From Pomphorhynchus laevis (lineage: Eukaryota > Acanthocephala > Palaeacanthocephala > Echinorhynchida > Pomphorhynchidae), in the NCBI GenBank assembly GCA_012934845.2, contig WNNJ02003205.1, forward strand, positions 1-64,000: DNA of 64,000 bases. The letters run 5' to 3'. The position numbers and the translations under genes are program-made. The notes under the pieces were generated by a model, which was not told where the DNA came from, ran no database searches, and was given only the letters and a program-made list of their open reading frames with translations. This document shows positions 10,846 through 20,562 of this stretch, piece by piece; position 1 is the stretch's first letter; every line of letters begins with the position of its first letter.

Positions 10846-11400
10846 CTAGAAGGAATACGTTGGAGGACGACTTGAGAGAATACTGCTGCAACCTTCAACA
10901 AATCGGGATGCTAGGTGAGACTGTGCGCTTATTGAATAAAAGGAAGCTAGCGTCTCAATGAAACAATTGCTAGCTGTACATTTGAGCAGGAACAACAATT
11001 TGGATCGCAATTGGATAACTGATTCATATAACATAGCAGGGTCCATAGGCAATAACTCCATCAAAGCGGAAACTGGTCGATCATGATTGACCGCAATCGA
11101 CATCTCATTTGAACGGGCATTTTCGTGGACAAAACGCCTATTTAAAGCAGACTGAGAACGTTGGGCAACCTCACGATCACGATTTGAGGTGTTTGGTGCT
11201 GAATAAAGTGTTGATGAGGATAATGCTGATCCAACTGTCTGCAAGCTGGAGTGACGTCTATTTAAACATTCGAATGCTGAACAGTTCATACAACAATTCT
11301 TAGATTTTACACATTTGCATCCTTTACACTTGGCGTTGGGACCATTGCGTGAGCAGCAATTTGCCTCATAGGCAGGCTTCCCTTTCGGCATTGTTGACAA
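10846..11400 (-). CDS. Family D N-terminal protein with CXC-like cysteine motif
   Basis: The frame has 184 codons from an ATG at 11400. Residues about 14-47 hold a dense motif: CCSRNGPNAKCKGCKCV then KSKNCCMNCSAFECLN. The spacing C-x2-C-x-C, CxxC and a closing C-x-N resembles half of a tesmin/TSO1 CXC domain, a DNA-binding zinc fold. A Ser/Arg-rich linker follows, then a helical region. The same motif starts LINE family C proteins at 47.7, 51.7 and 53.2 kb. The likely role is nucleic-acid binding by the retrotransposon protein; the exact fold is inferred. Confidence 0.6.
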   Translation of the reverse strand: MSTMPKGKPAYEANCCSRNGPNAKCKGCKCVKSKNCCMNCSAFECLNRRHSSLQTVGSALSSSTLYSAPNTSNRDREVAQRSQSALNRRFVHENARSNEMSIAVNHDRPVSALMELLPMDPAMLYESVIQLRSKLLFLLKCTASNCFIETLASFYSISAQSHLASRFVEGCSSILSSRPPTYSF

Positions 11401-11431
11401 TTTTCTGACAACTTGTCAGCTGCGCACCCGA

Positions 11432-11680
11432 ATCGTAAATAGTAGTAATCCAAATAGTAGTAATAGTTGTAATCTGATAATAGTTGTAATCCAAATAGTA
11501 GTAATTGTATGTGTTTTTATTGTATGTGAGCGCTTTACTCTTCCATTATCTATACTTTGAATCTCGGCAAATAGTAGATCCGTAAATAGTAGTAGATCTC
11601 GGCAAATAGTAGAATCGTAAATAGTAGTAATCCAAATAATAATAGTTGTAATTCAAATAGTAGTAATTGTATATATTAAT
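11432..11680. repeat. Minisatellite upstream of family D
   Basis: Imperfect tandem units built on AAATAGTAGTAATCC and AATAGTTGTAAT fill this stretch, interrupted at about 11510-11575 by a non-repetitive piece. The array lies directly upstream of the family D start codon on the minus strand, so it may be the element's 5' UTR repeats. Confidence 0.7.
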
Positions 11681-11699
11681 CTCTCAAATGTAAGTAGTT

Positions 11700-13190
11700 A
11701 ATGATCAAGAATATTTACGCTCAATATAGATTAAATAATAACAATAAAAATAAAATTCACAATTCGTTAAATAATAATTTAAATGCTTACTTTGGTAAGC
11801 TAATTAATAGTAAATGCTTAAATACATCAATGATAAACGTTTGGAAAACTTGTATATTTGATGAAATTTAAATGTAAATGAAAATAACAAACAATTATAA
11901 AAGGAAAGATCAAATTAATAAAGATATGTATGCAGAACTAATCAAATTAAAGCATAAATAAAGTTAGTAATAACTTTGTCTTCATATGCAAAAGCTTTAT
12001 TATTATATACTGATGAAAGAAGTTAATTATAATGATTTAAATATAACACAACATATGAATGCAATCTGAGTTGGTAAGGGAAGGTGCTACCTTCAATTTG
12101 AAAACCTAAAAAATATCATCAAAATTTCAATGACTACACATGTATATCTATTTTAAATTAGGAAACAAACTATAGATGACTAGTTTATAAATGCAACATA
12201 TGAACGTAGTGAGTTAAGTTTAGAAACAATTATCACAAGCCACTGTTCCATATTGAATAAAGAGGGTATAAAGATTGCATCAGATAATAAAACTATGCCA
12301 ATATTATATTGAAATCCAAATTTACATAAAATCTAATAAAACCTATGTTCATATGTAGTGTGTTTAAATGTACATTAAAACCACTTTCTGTTTATATAAA
12401 TAAAATACTTAAAGGAATTAAAGCACACTTCAAAAAATATTGTAGGATAATCGAAATAAATACTGGTATAAAACACTATTTCAGTATTTATTCCACAAAA
12501 AAATTTTTAGAACACACAAAAATAATAAATTTTCAAAATATAAAATCTTACGAATTTTGTACGCTTTATACAAATTTAGATTTAAAGAAGCGTTAGAAAA
12601 ATTAATTATGAAAATAGATATACATATATATATGTTATAATATCCAGAACGCCTACATAACAAAAATTAAACCATCAAATAAATATAAATATATGGATAA
12701 AATTGAATTAATAGAATCCTTAAATATTTTGATAAATCAAAATTATTTAAAAGTAGGGACATCTATTTTAGGCATATAAAAAGTGTTTCTAAGCGGTAAT
12801 TGTAGCCCAATTATAGCTGACTTATCCCGGGCAGCCATAGAATGTTCATGGTATGCATGAGCATTCATGCATACCATATAATATAAAATATAATACATTA
12901 AATAACGAAATTTTAAGAATTGCAACAATATGTAATGATATTGGCTTTCTTCAAAATAATTTAAATGATTTAAGAATTGCCATAATTTATAAATAATTTA
13001 ATAGATACATATTTTAAACATATTTTATACATATAAAAAATCAAACAATAAATAATAAAATATTATGAATATTATAAATCAACAAAATATTATTAAAAAT
13101 AAATTTAAACTATCAAGCGGATAATTTTTATGAATGGATAGTAATTGATATACTTTGAGTTGAATAAGGCATTAAAATATAGATGGTATA
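11700..13190 (+). mobile_element. Naiad-type PLE, RT-containing copy, broken
   Basis: Plus strand. It enters in the linker (AATTCGTTAAATAATAATTT), passes the KITNNYKRKD segment, the AFKCTLKPLSVY and GIKHYFS RT region (12345-12596), and the INQNYL segment, then jumps to the C-terminal tail near 12850-13130. About 100 bp of unrelated sequence interrupts it at 12062-12165. The catalytic YxDD region appears deleted. Several breaks; not functional. Confidence 0.65.
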
Positions 13191-13726
13191 ATTTTTGTTT
13201 ATCTCTGTGAGATAAGCAAAAAGTATAAGAATATGGATGTTAAAGAGATAAATCATAAGTTTTACTTAGATTATTAGCAAAACTTTTGAGATAAATTATA
13301 ACTGCGTTTATGACCGTCAAAATTTGCCCAAAATACTTAATACGTTCATCACAGCGAGTACAAAGAAAACCTTCAACTGCTAGAATCTTTAGCGATTAAG
13401 CACAACAATAGGCCAAGGATAAAATTCAAGGATGAAGGAATTATAGGAAACCTTAAAATATTCTAAAATAAACTTGCGGATTTGTACCATTATGCGTCCC
13501 CAAATATAAAACCCGATGTTATATTCTTTTAGAAAATAAAATAGACACTAAGGTTAAATTCGGTCTATTTATATTATTAAGACCGGGTTTTAACCTTAAA
13601 AGAAATAATAGGATCAGATTAAAGTTGTATAATAGACAGTTATTGTAATACAAAATACTATAATCGTACAATAAATGTTAATAATAACAATAGAAAATAT
13701 ACATTAACCATAAACTAAATATAATA
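13191..13726. other. Non-coding stretch with Naiad scraps
   Basis: 13191-13500 holds no recognised feature. Between 13560 and 13720 short Naiad pieces recur (AGACAGTTATTGTAATACAA, AACAATAGAAAATATACATTA), just before the larger copy begins at 13727. Confidence 0.4.
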
Positions 13727-14096
13727 ATCCGGTTAAACGCAAACAAAGAAGTCATGGCGATAAAAGGAATAAGAAAAAAAGAGTTAAAAATATTAAAAAA
13801 GGTTTGTATATAAATGAACAATTAGAAATGTGGAAACAACTTTTAAGTGATAATAAGCTAAAAGATCTTTATGTAAATATAAGAAGTTTTTCTAAAGATA
13901 TCATATGTTCAAAAAATCAAAAATTAATTAACGACTATGATAGGCTAAGTTGTATAATAGACAGTTATTGTAATACAAAATACTATAGTCATACAATAAA
14001 TGTAAATAATAACAATAGAAAATATACATTAATCATAAACTTCATTAATAAATGTAAAGATAACATAAATATAGTCGGACTTTTAAACAATTCTAA

Positions 14097-14745
14097 AAGT
14101 AAAGAAATAATAGGATCAGATTTAAGTAAATATATTCCTAAAATAAGGTATAAACTGTTACAACCATTAGGGCGAAAAATTTGTAATTATAATAAAGAAT
14201 TAAAATCAATATGTAACGATAATATTAGAAACATAATGGAAACATAATGCAATTGTAAAAGTCTTAGTTTTGATAAAATAAATGAACATATATGTACCCA
14301 TAATCTAGAATTAATTAAAAATTGTGAATTAAGAAAGCTGCTATCAAAAGGGTATAAATATAGATTAAATAATAAAAATAAATAAATAATTTTGCTGCGG
14401 AGAGGTTCCAAGGTCACGAGAAAAGAACACACTTAATTTATCTTTTGTAAGTTTGAAAAGCAAAGAAATAATAGGGTCAGATTTAAGTGAATTTATACCT
14501 AAGGTATAAACTCCTACCACCATCAGGACGAAAAATTTGTAATTATAATAAAGAATTAAAATCAATATGTAACGATAATATTAGAAACATAATGGAAACA
14601 GAATGCAATTGTAAAAGTCTTAGTTTTGATAAAATAAATGAACATATATGTACCCATAATCTAGAATTAATTGAAAATTGAGAATTAAGAACGCTGCTAT
14701 CAAAAGGGTATAAATAGAGATTAAATAATAACAACGACAAAAATA
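14097..14745 (+). repeat. Internal tandem duplication within Naiad N7
   Basis: The segment 14097-14378 (SKSKEIIGSDLSKYIP to LLSKGYKYRLN) is repeated at 14457-14745, with about 78 bp of unrelated sequence (AATTTTGCTGCGGAGAGG...) between the units. The two copies differ at scattered positions and by a few small indels. Confidence 0.75.
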
Positions 14746-15133
14746 AAATTTACAATTCGTTAAATAATAACTTAGATGCTTACTTTGGCAAGCTGATTAA
14801 TAATGAAGGCTTAAATATATCTAAGATAAACATTTGGAAAGATTATATATTTGATAAAATTAATAAAATGAAAATAACAAACAATTATAAAAATAAAGAT
14901 AAAATTAATAAAGATATAAAAAAACGATTTATTTTAACGTGGCAAATGCGTGCCAGCGTACGCTTACATGACCACAACAAAACAAGACTGTGAATCAGGT
15001 GTCGAGAAGGTGTGAACGGAGGAGGTGTTTGAATGTGATAAAGGAGGGGGCGCGGCGGACGTCGAGAGGGAGTTGATTCCAGGCGAGTGAGGCGGCGACG
15101 AGGAATGATCGGAGACCGTAGTTGTTGGAGTAA

Positions 15134-17887
15134 TTAGGAACGTGGAGTAAGAGGGTATGACAGGAACGAAGCGATAGCGAGGTGGGGCGAGTATCGTCTA
15201 AGAAAGGAAGGTTGATGAACGACGGGGAGCCGACAGCGATGAGACGAAAAGTTACAAGAAGGCGGAGTTTGATGCCAATGGATGGTGGGCCAGGAGAGTT
15301 GGGCAAAATATGTGGATGTGTGGTCGAAGCGAGGGAGACGAAAGAGCACTCGAACGGCGGTGTTGATTATTCGTTGTAGGGGTAGGATGATGGATTTTGG
15401 AGAATTGGCGAAAAGGCTAAGGCAGTAATCGATTTTAGGGAAAAGAAGCGATGAAAGAAGAGACATACAAGAACGGAAGTCGATAAGGGGGCGGATACGG
15501 CGGATGTCACAGAGAATTAAGTTAGACGAGCGGACCTTGTCACTCACGAAGGGTTTAAGAGAAAGGTGATCATCAAAATGGAAGCCTAAGAAAGTGAGAT
15601 TGTGGACTATAGGGATGATCGATGAGGCAAAAGATACAATGGGAGGAGATATGTTTGGTTTACGGGGAAGGATCCACATTATTTTGGACTTTTCGGGGTT
15701 TAGAACGATATGGAGATTGGAGAGACGTTTGTAGATAGAAGAAAGACAGTTGGAGGCAGAAATGCCGATATCGTGTATGCGATGTGCGGGTGCATGAGCA
15801 TAGATTAGAATGTCATAGGCGTATTGCATGACCTTAAAGAAGTAAGGTTTGATAAACGGAGATAGATCGCCAAGCAGAAGAGAGAAAAGCAGGGGACCTA
15901 GGACTGAACCTTGTGGGACCCCGCAAAAAATAAGGATGAGAGGGGAGTATGATGAATTAGAACAGACGCGAAAGGAACGGTCGGATAGATATGAGGCGAA
16001 CCATGCTACGGAGGAGGAAGAAAATCCGTAATCATAACGAAGGCGAGAAAGGAGGACGGAGTGGTCGACAATGTCGAATGCGGAGGAGAGGTCGAGGGAG
16101 ATGAGAACACTATATAGAGCCTTGTCTCGAGAAATGAGTAAGTCGTTGTACACTTTTATGCATGCGATTTCTGTGGAGTGATTAGAGCGGAAAGCGGATT
16201 GGAAAGGAGGGTACAGATTGGATGAGTAGAGATAAGCGTTGATTTGTATTAAGATGAGGCGTTCTAAGAGCTTAGAAAGAGTAGGGAGTAGTGAAATGGG
16301 GCGATAGCTAGAAGGAAGGGAGGGGTCGAGCGATTGTTTCTTAAGGAGGGGACGAACGATTGCAGATTTCCAGTGTGAAGGGAAGATACGACTGCGGATG
16401 GACGAGTTAAACAAGGTTGTGAGAAATGGGGATATCGATGAGCATATAGATTTTAATATGTGGGTAGGCAGGGGATCGGTGGGTGAGGTTTTGTTGGGCA
16501 AGGACATGAGGACAGATGATACTTCTGTAGGTGAGACAGGGAGAAGATGAAAGAGTTCCGGAAGGATGAGGCTAGGCGGGGCAGAGTGGGATAAGATGGA
16601 GACCGGAATGTGCGAGAGCAGCGTGGATACTTTAGTCTGGAGAAATGACGAATAATCATTAGCATTGATGTTGCACGGCGTAGAGGAACGAGCCAGGATT
16701 GAGTTAAAAGTATGCCAGAGAGTCTTAGAGTTGAATGAAGTGATGATTTTATGCTGCCAGAAGGAGTTGCATTTGGTACGTAGTAGGTTGAGATGAGACC
16801 GGCGAAGAGCAAGATAGGAATAACGGAAAGACGGAGTGATTGAGCGGAAATCGCGTCTGAGAGAGCGGTGATAGACTCGAAAAGCATGGCGGAGTCGACG
16901 CTTTGAGAGTAGACATTGGATGTCAAACCATGGGGCACGGTGCAAGCGACGGTGTGGGTGAGACTTGAAGGGCAAGAGAATATCGAGAGTGGATGTGAGT
17001 TCGAAGTCGAAAAGAAAGGCGAGATCGTGTGGAGATGAATATGTTATTGTGGGTAATGATAAAGACGATTTGAGTAAGGCAGAGCGGAGAAGGGAGAGGT
17101 CAAGATTTCTCCAAGGGCGACGTAGGATTGTAGGTGTGTGAGGAGGGGTGTGGTTGCGAGTGAGATCAAGGGTGATAAGAAAGTGATCGGATAGACCAGG
17201 ATCAGAGATGGACAGTGAGGTGTAGGCAGCAAAATGATCGGGGACAGCGATGATGTCGAGTGCCCCACCAAGTATATGTGTGGGGGCAGTGGAGATTAGT
17301 TTGTAATTGTAGTTGGATAGAATGTTGATGAAGCGGATGGAATCTGTGGAAGAGGGGCGGTCTAGGCGGATATTGAAGTCGCCTAGAACGAGTGAAGGGA
17401 TTGAGGACAAAGAACAATGAGAAAGGAGGTCAGCGAGTTCGGTAAAAAATAAGGCTGTAGGAGCTGATGAACCAGGACGGTATACAATGGCGAGATCTAG
17501 AGTGATCGGGTTAGAATAACAACAAGTAAGCAATTCAAAAGAGCAAGGACTGAAAGGGGGATTGATTTTGCGAAGAGACGCTGGGTGACGCGCGAATGCG
17601 ACGATGCCGCCATGATTACAGTGTTTAGAAGGGCATGAGCTGAGGGGGCGGGCGGATTCGACTAGGGAGCAACCGGCAGAGAGCAGACGGCGAATGGAAA
17701 GGTCGTCGGAATCTGAGTGCCAGGATTCGGTGAGGCAGAAGAGATCGATGGATTGCTTGGTGAATAGGTTGAGGATAAGATCGGATTTATTGAGAATAGA
17801 TCTAGTGTTGAGGAGACCGAGGCGGAAACCGTGTGCTGTGGCGAAAGAGTCTAGTGGAGAAGACACATAGGAGAGATGGAGCGCCAT
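15134..17887 (-). CDS. LINE A ORF2: AP endonuclease plus reverse transcriptase
   Basis: A single 917-codon frame. The endonuclease is intact by eye: LGLLNTRSILNK near residue 25, LTESWH (catalytic Glu), NHGGIVAF, VYRPGS, LGDFNIRLDRP and GLSDHFLIT. The RT follows with SSYRPISLLPTLSK, QSAFRSNHST, SLDLSSAFDIVDH, CGVPQGSVLGPLLF and the active-site box VMQYAYDILIY, where YADD is expected; the first catalytic Asp is replaced by Tyr, so polymerase activity should be lost. Near 15290 a one-base shift puts the conserved C-terminus (IAVGSPSFINLPFLDD to HLLRSHLLDT) in another frame, 15306-14995. The start overlaps ORF1. RT wording fits the CR1/L2/Jockey group; the exact clade is open. Confidence 0.85.
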   Translation of the reverse strand: MALHLSYVSSPLDSFATAHGFRLGLLNTRSILNKSDLILNLFTKQSIDLFCLTESWHSDSDDLSIRRLLSAGCSLVESARPLSSCPSKHCNHGGIVAFARHPASLRKINPPFSPCSFELLTCCYSNPITLDLAIVYRPGSSAPTALFFTELADLLSHCSLSSIPSLVLGDFNIRLDRPSSTDSIRFINILSNYNYKLISTAPTHILGGALDIIAVPDHFAAYTSLSISDPGLSDHFLITLDLTRNHTPPHTPTILRRPWRNLDLSLLRSALLKSSLSLPTITYSSPHDLAFLFDFELTSTLDILLPFKSHPHRRLHRAPWFDIQCLLSKRRLRHAFRVYHRSLRRDFRSITPSFRYSYLALRRSHLNLLRTKCNSFWQHKIITSFNSKTLWHTFNSILARSSTPCNINANDYSSFLQTKVSTLLSHIPVSILSHSAPPSLILPELFHLLPVSPTEVSSVLMSLPNKTSPTDPLPTHILKSICSSISPFLTTLFNSSIRSRIFPSHWKSAIVRPLLKKQSLDPSLPSSYRPISLLPTLSKLLERLILIQINAYLYSSNLYPPFQSAFRSNHSTEIACIKVYNDLLISRDKALYSVLISLDLSSAFDIVDHSVLLSRLRYDYGFSSSSVAWFASYLSDRSFRVCSNSSYSPLILIFCGVPQGSVLGPLLFSLLLGDLSPFIKPYFFKVMQYAYDILIYAHAPAHRIHDIGISASNCLSSIYKRLSNLHIVLNPEKSKIMWILPRKPNISPPIVSFASSIIPIVHNLTFLGFHFDDHLSLKPFVSDKVRSSNLILCDIRRIRPLIDFRSCMSLLSSLLFPKIDYCLSLFANSPKSIILPLQRIINTAVRVLFRLPRFDHTSTYFAQLSWPTIHWHQTPPSCNFSSHRCRLPVVHQPSFLRRYSPHLAIASFLSYPLTPRS

Positions 17888-18804
17888 CGAATTTTTGGAG
17901 TGCGGACAACTTGAAAATTTCCATCTATGTTTCGGATGGAGAGTGATGTTTCGCCGTTTTCCTCGCGACGGCGTTTTTCGATGCGGGCTGAACAGATTTG
18001 AGTGATTTCAGAAGGGGCGCGATCGGGGAAAATTCGAGTGGTTGAAGATGACATGAGTTTGAATCGTTGAGAGAGGACAGAAGACGCGTGAGAGCGATGC
18101 TTGAAAACAATTTTTAGGAGAGAGGGCTGGGAAGGATTAGATGGAGAAGATTTCTTTAGATGGATGAATGCGACAGGAGAAATGACTTTGAAAAAGGATG
18201 GTTTATCCGCAGGAACAATAGACGAGAGGATGGATCTGAAGACGGAAACATCGTGGTCCAGACGTGCTTGTGGAGATAAGGAGTTAGAAGGCGTGATATT
18301 AGTAACAATGACGCAACGATCGCGAGAAGCAAAGCGCTTCCGTAAAGGAGGACGACTGATGTGAGTAGGTGAGATCACGATAGAAGAGCTGTCAGTTGAT
18401 GATTTGGAGGGATTTGGTTTGACGACGGGAGACATAGAGGATAATGATAATAAAGAGGGTGGCAAGCGATGTGAGGAAAGGTTATGAGTGGAAGGATAGT
18501 GGAGGTTGGTGGATGTGATTTTGATTGATGGATGCAAGTTATTGAGAAACGAGACGGGAAGGACGGGACGTGGGGTGTCGGGGAGTGAAGATGACATGGA
18601 ATGGGAAGTGTATATGGTGGCAGGGTCGGTGGGTGGAGAAAGAACATTTGAAACGACGGGGGTAGTTTGAATTGAAGTGTTGGATGTTGATATGTGCTTA
18701 TTAGAAAGGTTGCATATTAGTTTGTTGGCACAAAAACCACATACGAAGTCTTCTTTAGCCTTATTCTTGTCGCAGGTGATTGTTGCGACAATCACCTGCG
18801 ACAA
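17851..18804 (-). CDS. LINE A ORF1 (partial at N-terminus)
   Basis: The frame of 317 codons overlaps the ORF2 start by 37 bp in a different frame. The first residues (KEDFVCGFCANKLIC) look like the second half of a zinc-finger or PHD-type motif, then a long Ser/Pro/Thr-rich linker, then a more ordered stretch with CVIVTNITPSNSLSP and KPSFFKVISPVAFI, which could be an RNA-binding fold as in other LINE ORF1 proteins. The true N-terminus is missing because the element ends at the foldback. ORF1 proteins coat the LINE RNA. Confidence 0.6.
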   Translation of the reverse strand: MSQVIVATITCDKNKAKEDFVCGFCANKLICNLSNKHISTSNTSIQTTPVVSNVLSPPTDPATIYTSHSMSSSLPDTPRPVLPVSFLNNLHPSIKITSTNLHYPSTHNLSSHRLPPSLLSLSSMSPVVKPNPSKSSTDSSSIVISPTHISRPPLRKRFASRDRCVIVTNITPSNSLSPQARLDHDVSVFRSILSSIVPADKPSFFKVISPVAFIHLKKSSPSNPSQPSLLKIVFKHRSHASSVLSQRFKLMSSSTTRIFPDRAPSEITQICSARIEKRRREENGETSLSIRNIDGNFQVVRTPKIRWRSISPMCLLH

Positions 18805-18808
18805 GAAT
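18763..18808. repeat. Perfect 21-bp foldback at the 5' end of LINE A
   Basis: Arms 18763-18783 and 18788-18808 are exact reverse complements (ATTCTTGTCGCAGGTGATTGT) around a 4-base spacer TGCG. ATTGTTGCGA then repeats at 18807-18814, next to the target duplication. The structure looks like a snap-back formed when cDNA synthesis of this copy ended. Confidence 0.85.
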
Positions 18809-20346
18809 TGTTGCGATATGTATACATGACTTAATAAATTAAAGCATAACTATATGCAAAAAGCTTTATTATGATATACTGATGAAAGAAGTTAATTATA
18901 ATGATTTAAATGTAAATCCAACATATGAACGTAGTGAGTTGAGTTTTGAAACAATTATTACAAGTCACTGTTTTAGAATGGATAAAAAGGGTATAAAGAT
19001 TGAATCAGATAATAAAACTCTTCTACAAAAGAATATTTAGAACAGACAAAAGGAATAACTTTTCAAAATATAAATACATACGATTTTAGTACGCTTTATA
19101 CAAATCTAGATTTAGTAGATAGTAAAGAAACGTTAGTAAAATTAATTAATCTTATATTCGGAAAAAGATATACATATACATGTTATAATAAATATAACGC
19201 ATATCTAACAAAAATTAAACCATCAAATAAATATAAATATATGGATAAAATTGAATTAATAGAATCCTTAAATATTTTGATAAATCAAAATTATCAAAAA
19301 GTAGGTACATCTATATTTAGACAAGTAACAAGTGTTCCAATGTGAGGTAATAGTAGCCCAATTATAGCTGACTTAATTTTAAGCTTTATAGAATATGAAT
19401 TTGTTCATAATGTTTAAAAAATAAATCTAAGTTTTATCAAGATAACTTAGATGTAAAAGCTAAATCTAATTTCATAGATTCTAAATGAATCTATGAAATA
19501 TATGTTTCGATACATTGATGATATATGTGTATTTAATTCTAATAATTTTTATTTAATTAGTGAGCACATTTATCAAGAAAGCCTTATTCTTAACAAAACC
19601 AATATTAATGATAAAGAAAGTGTATATCTAGATATGAACATTAAATTAACATTAACTAAAACTACTATTAATTTATATCGTAAAGATGACATATTAAAAT
19701 TTTCAAGAAATATATTTTTGCATGAGCATTCATGCATACCATATAATATAAAATATAATACATTAAATAATGAAATTTTAAGAATTGCAACAATATGTAA
19801 TGATATTGGCTTTCTTCAAAATCATTTAAATAATTTAATAGATACATATTTTAAACTAGGTTACTATAAAAATAACATCAAGCAGAAAATAGTAAAATAT
19901 ATAAATCAACACAATAATATAAAGAATAAATTTTAAATGGAAAAATTTTTATGGATGGATTATAAATAATATACTTTGTATTAGAATAAGATACTATATA
20001 ATCAAATTTTATCAAAATAAATACATCATTAGCATGTATTTGGCCCCGCTGCTATGTTGGGTAGAAGAGTTAGGGACCGAAACCTGATAGCATAGCAGTT
20101 CCTCCTGATGACCTCTAATTCTTATTCTGATACAACGTCTGTTATTTATTAGTCAATTCATAAAAATTGATTTTTATTTTTAATTTCAGTTTATAATTCA
20201 TCTTGATGTAAATCATATAAAATCTTATAGCAATTATTTATTATTAATTTATTTTTTATTGTTTTAAGTTTGAAAGTTTTTTTTAATGTGGCAAATGCGC
20301 ACAGACTGTGTGCTTACAAGCCCACAAAAGCGACACGGATTAAAAG

Positions 20347-20562
20347 TTACTCGTTTGGTAGCATCGATTTTAGTTGCTTTTTAAAAAATTGGAGTGAGAA
20401 TGATGATCGCAGAGGATCAGGTAAGGAATTCGAAAGGAGAGGAGCAGCGATATGTAGGGATCGACGGCCGAAGTTGGTTGAGTAAAGAGGTACGTGTAGC
20501 AGAAGATAATCACAGGAACGTAGGTGAGCAGAAAGATAGCGAGATTCACTTAGAGTTGGCAT
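20347..20562 (-). pseudogene. LINE B ORF2 C-terminus
   Basis: 71 codons ending PNE: SRYLSAHLRSCDYLLLHVP, TNFGRRSLHIAAP, LLSNSLPDPLRSS, then a helix. 'RS...LLHVP....FG.RS...A....WN.LP..LR' is the shared C-terminal signature of families A and B. It is separated from the YADD region by broken sequence. Confidence 0.65.

Larger units (their letters stand above)
9487..11400 (-). mobile_element. LINE family D, copy 1 (RLE-type non-LTR retrotransposon), internally deleted
   Basis: Minus-strand element in domain order: CXC-like cysteine motif (11355-11275), long N-terminal region (to 10846), a conserved 'LNLWQQF.FRELFDE' segment (about 10810), RT (10507-9842) and an endonuclease-like C-terminus (9816-9487). 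The RT has GPSGID, TACRLVAIG, RPIGV, DASNAFNSVNR and TQGDPLAM. The family matches copy D2 at 38.9-41.1 kb piece for piece. The part holding the YADD box and the first half of the endonuclease is missing between TQGDP and the C-terminus, so this copy is dead. The upstream minisatellite probably belongs to its 5' UTR. Confidence 0.7.
14918..18814 (-). mobile_element. LINE family A, copy 1 (CR1/L2-like), most complete
   Basis: Minus strand. The 3' end is a short A/T run and CGATTTATTTTAACGTGGC at 14918; a GATAT target duplication flanks it (14913-14917 and 18815-18819) inside Naiad N7. It has an ORF1 remnant (18804-17851) and a 917-codon ORF2 (17887-15134) with AP-type endonuclease and RT. The 5' end stops at a perfect foldback (18763-18808). 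It is 5'-truncated, and the 3' 320 bp are nearly identical to the copy at 22697-23019, so the family moved recently. ORF2 has a catalytic substitution and a late frameshift (see ORF2). Confidence 0.85.
13727..20276 (+). mobile_element. Naiad-type PLE (N7) split by a nested LINE A
   Basis: Plus-strand copy in two parts, 13727-14917 and 18815-20276, separated by a LINE A inserted on the opposite strand. The left part holds the GIY-YIG tail and the conserved linker; the right part holds KGIKIESDN, the LYTNLDLVD region, the YMFRYIDDICVFN box (about 19499-19540) and the HEHSCIPYN tail, then the 3' hairpin block (20049-20100). The YIDD box is intact in this copy. The extreme 3' terminus is replaced by the 3' end of LINE B. 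Several other breaks exist. Confidence 0.75.

Noticed and set aside
15182-16031. Arg/Glu-rich plus-strand frames opposite LINE A ORF2
   Set aside because: Antisense shadows of the endonuclease/RT frame, with no motif of their own.
17044-18647. Short Ser/Pro/His-rich frames on both strands within LINE A
   Set aside because: They overlap the long ORF1/ORF2 and have the low-complexity composition expected of out-of-frame reading.
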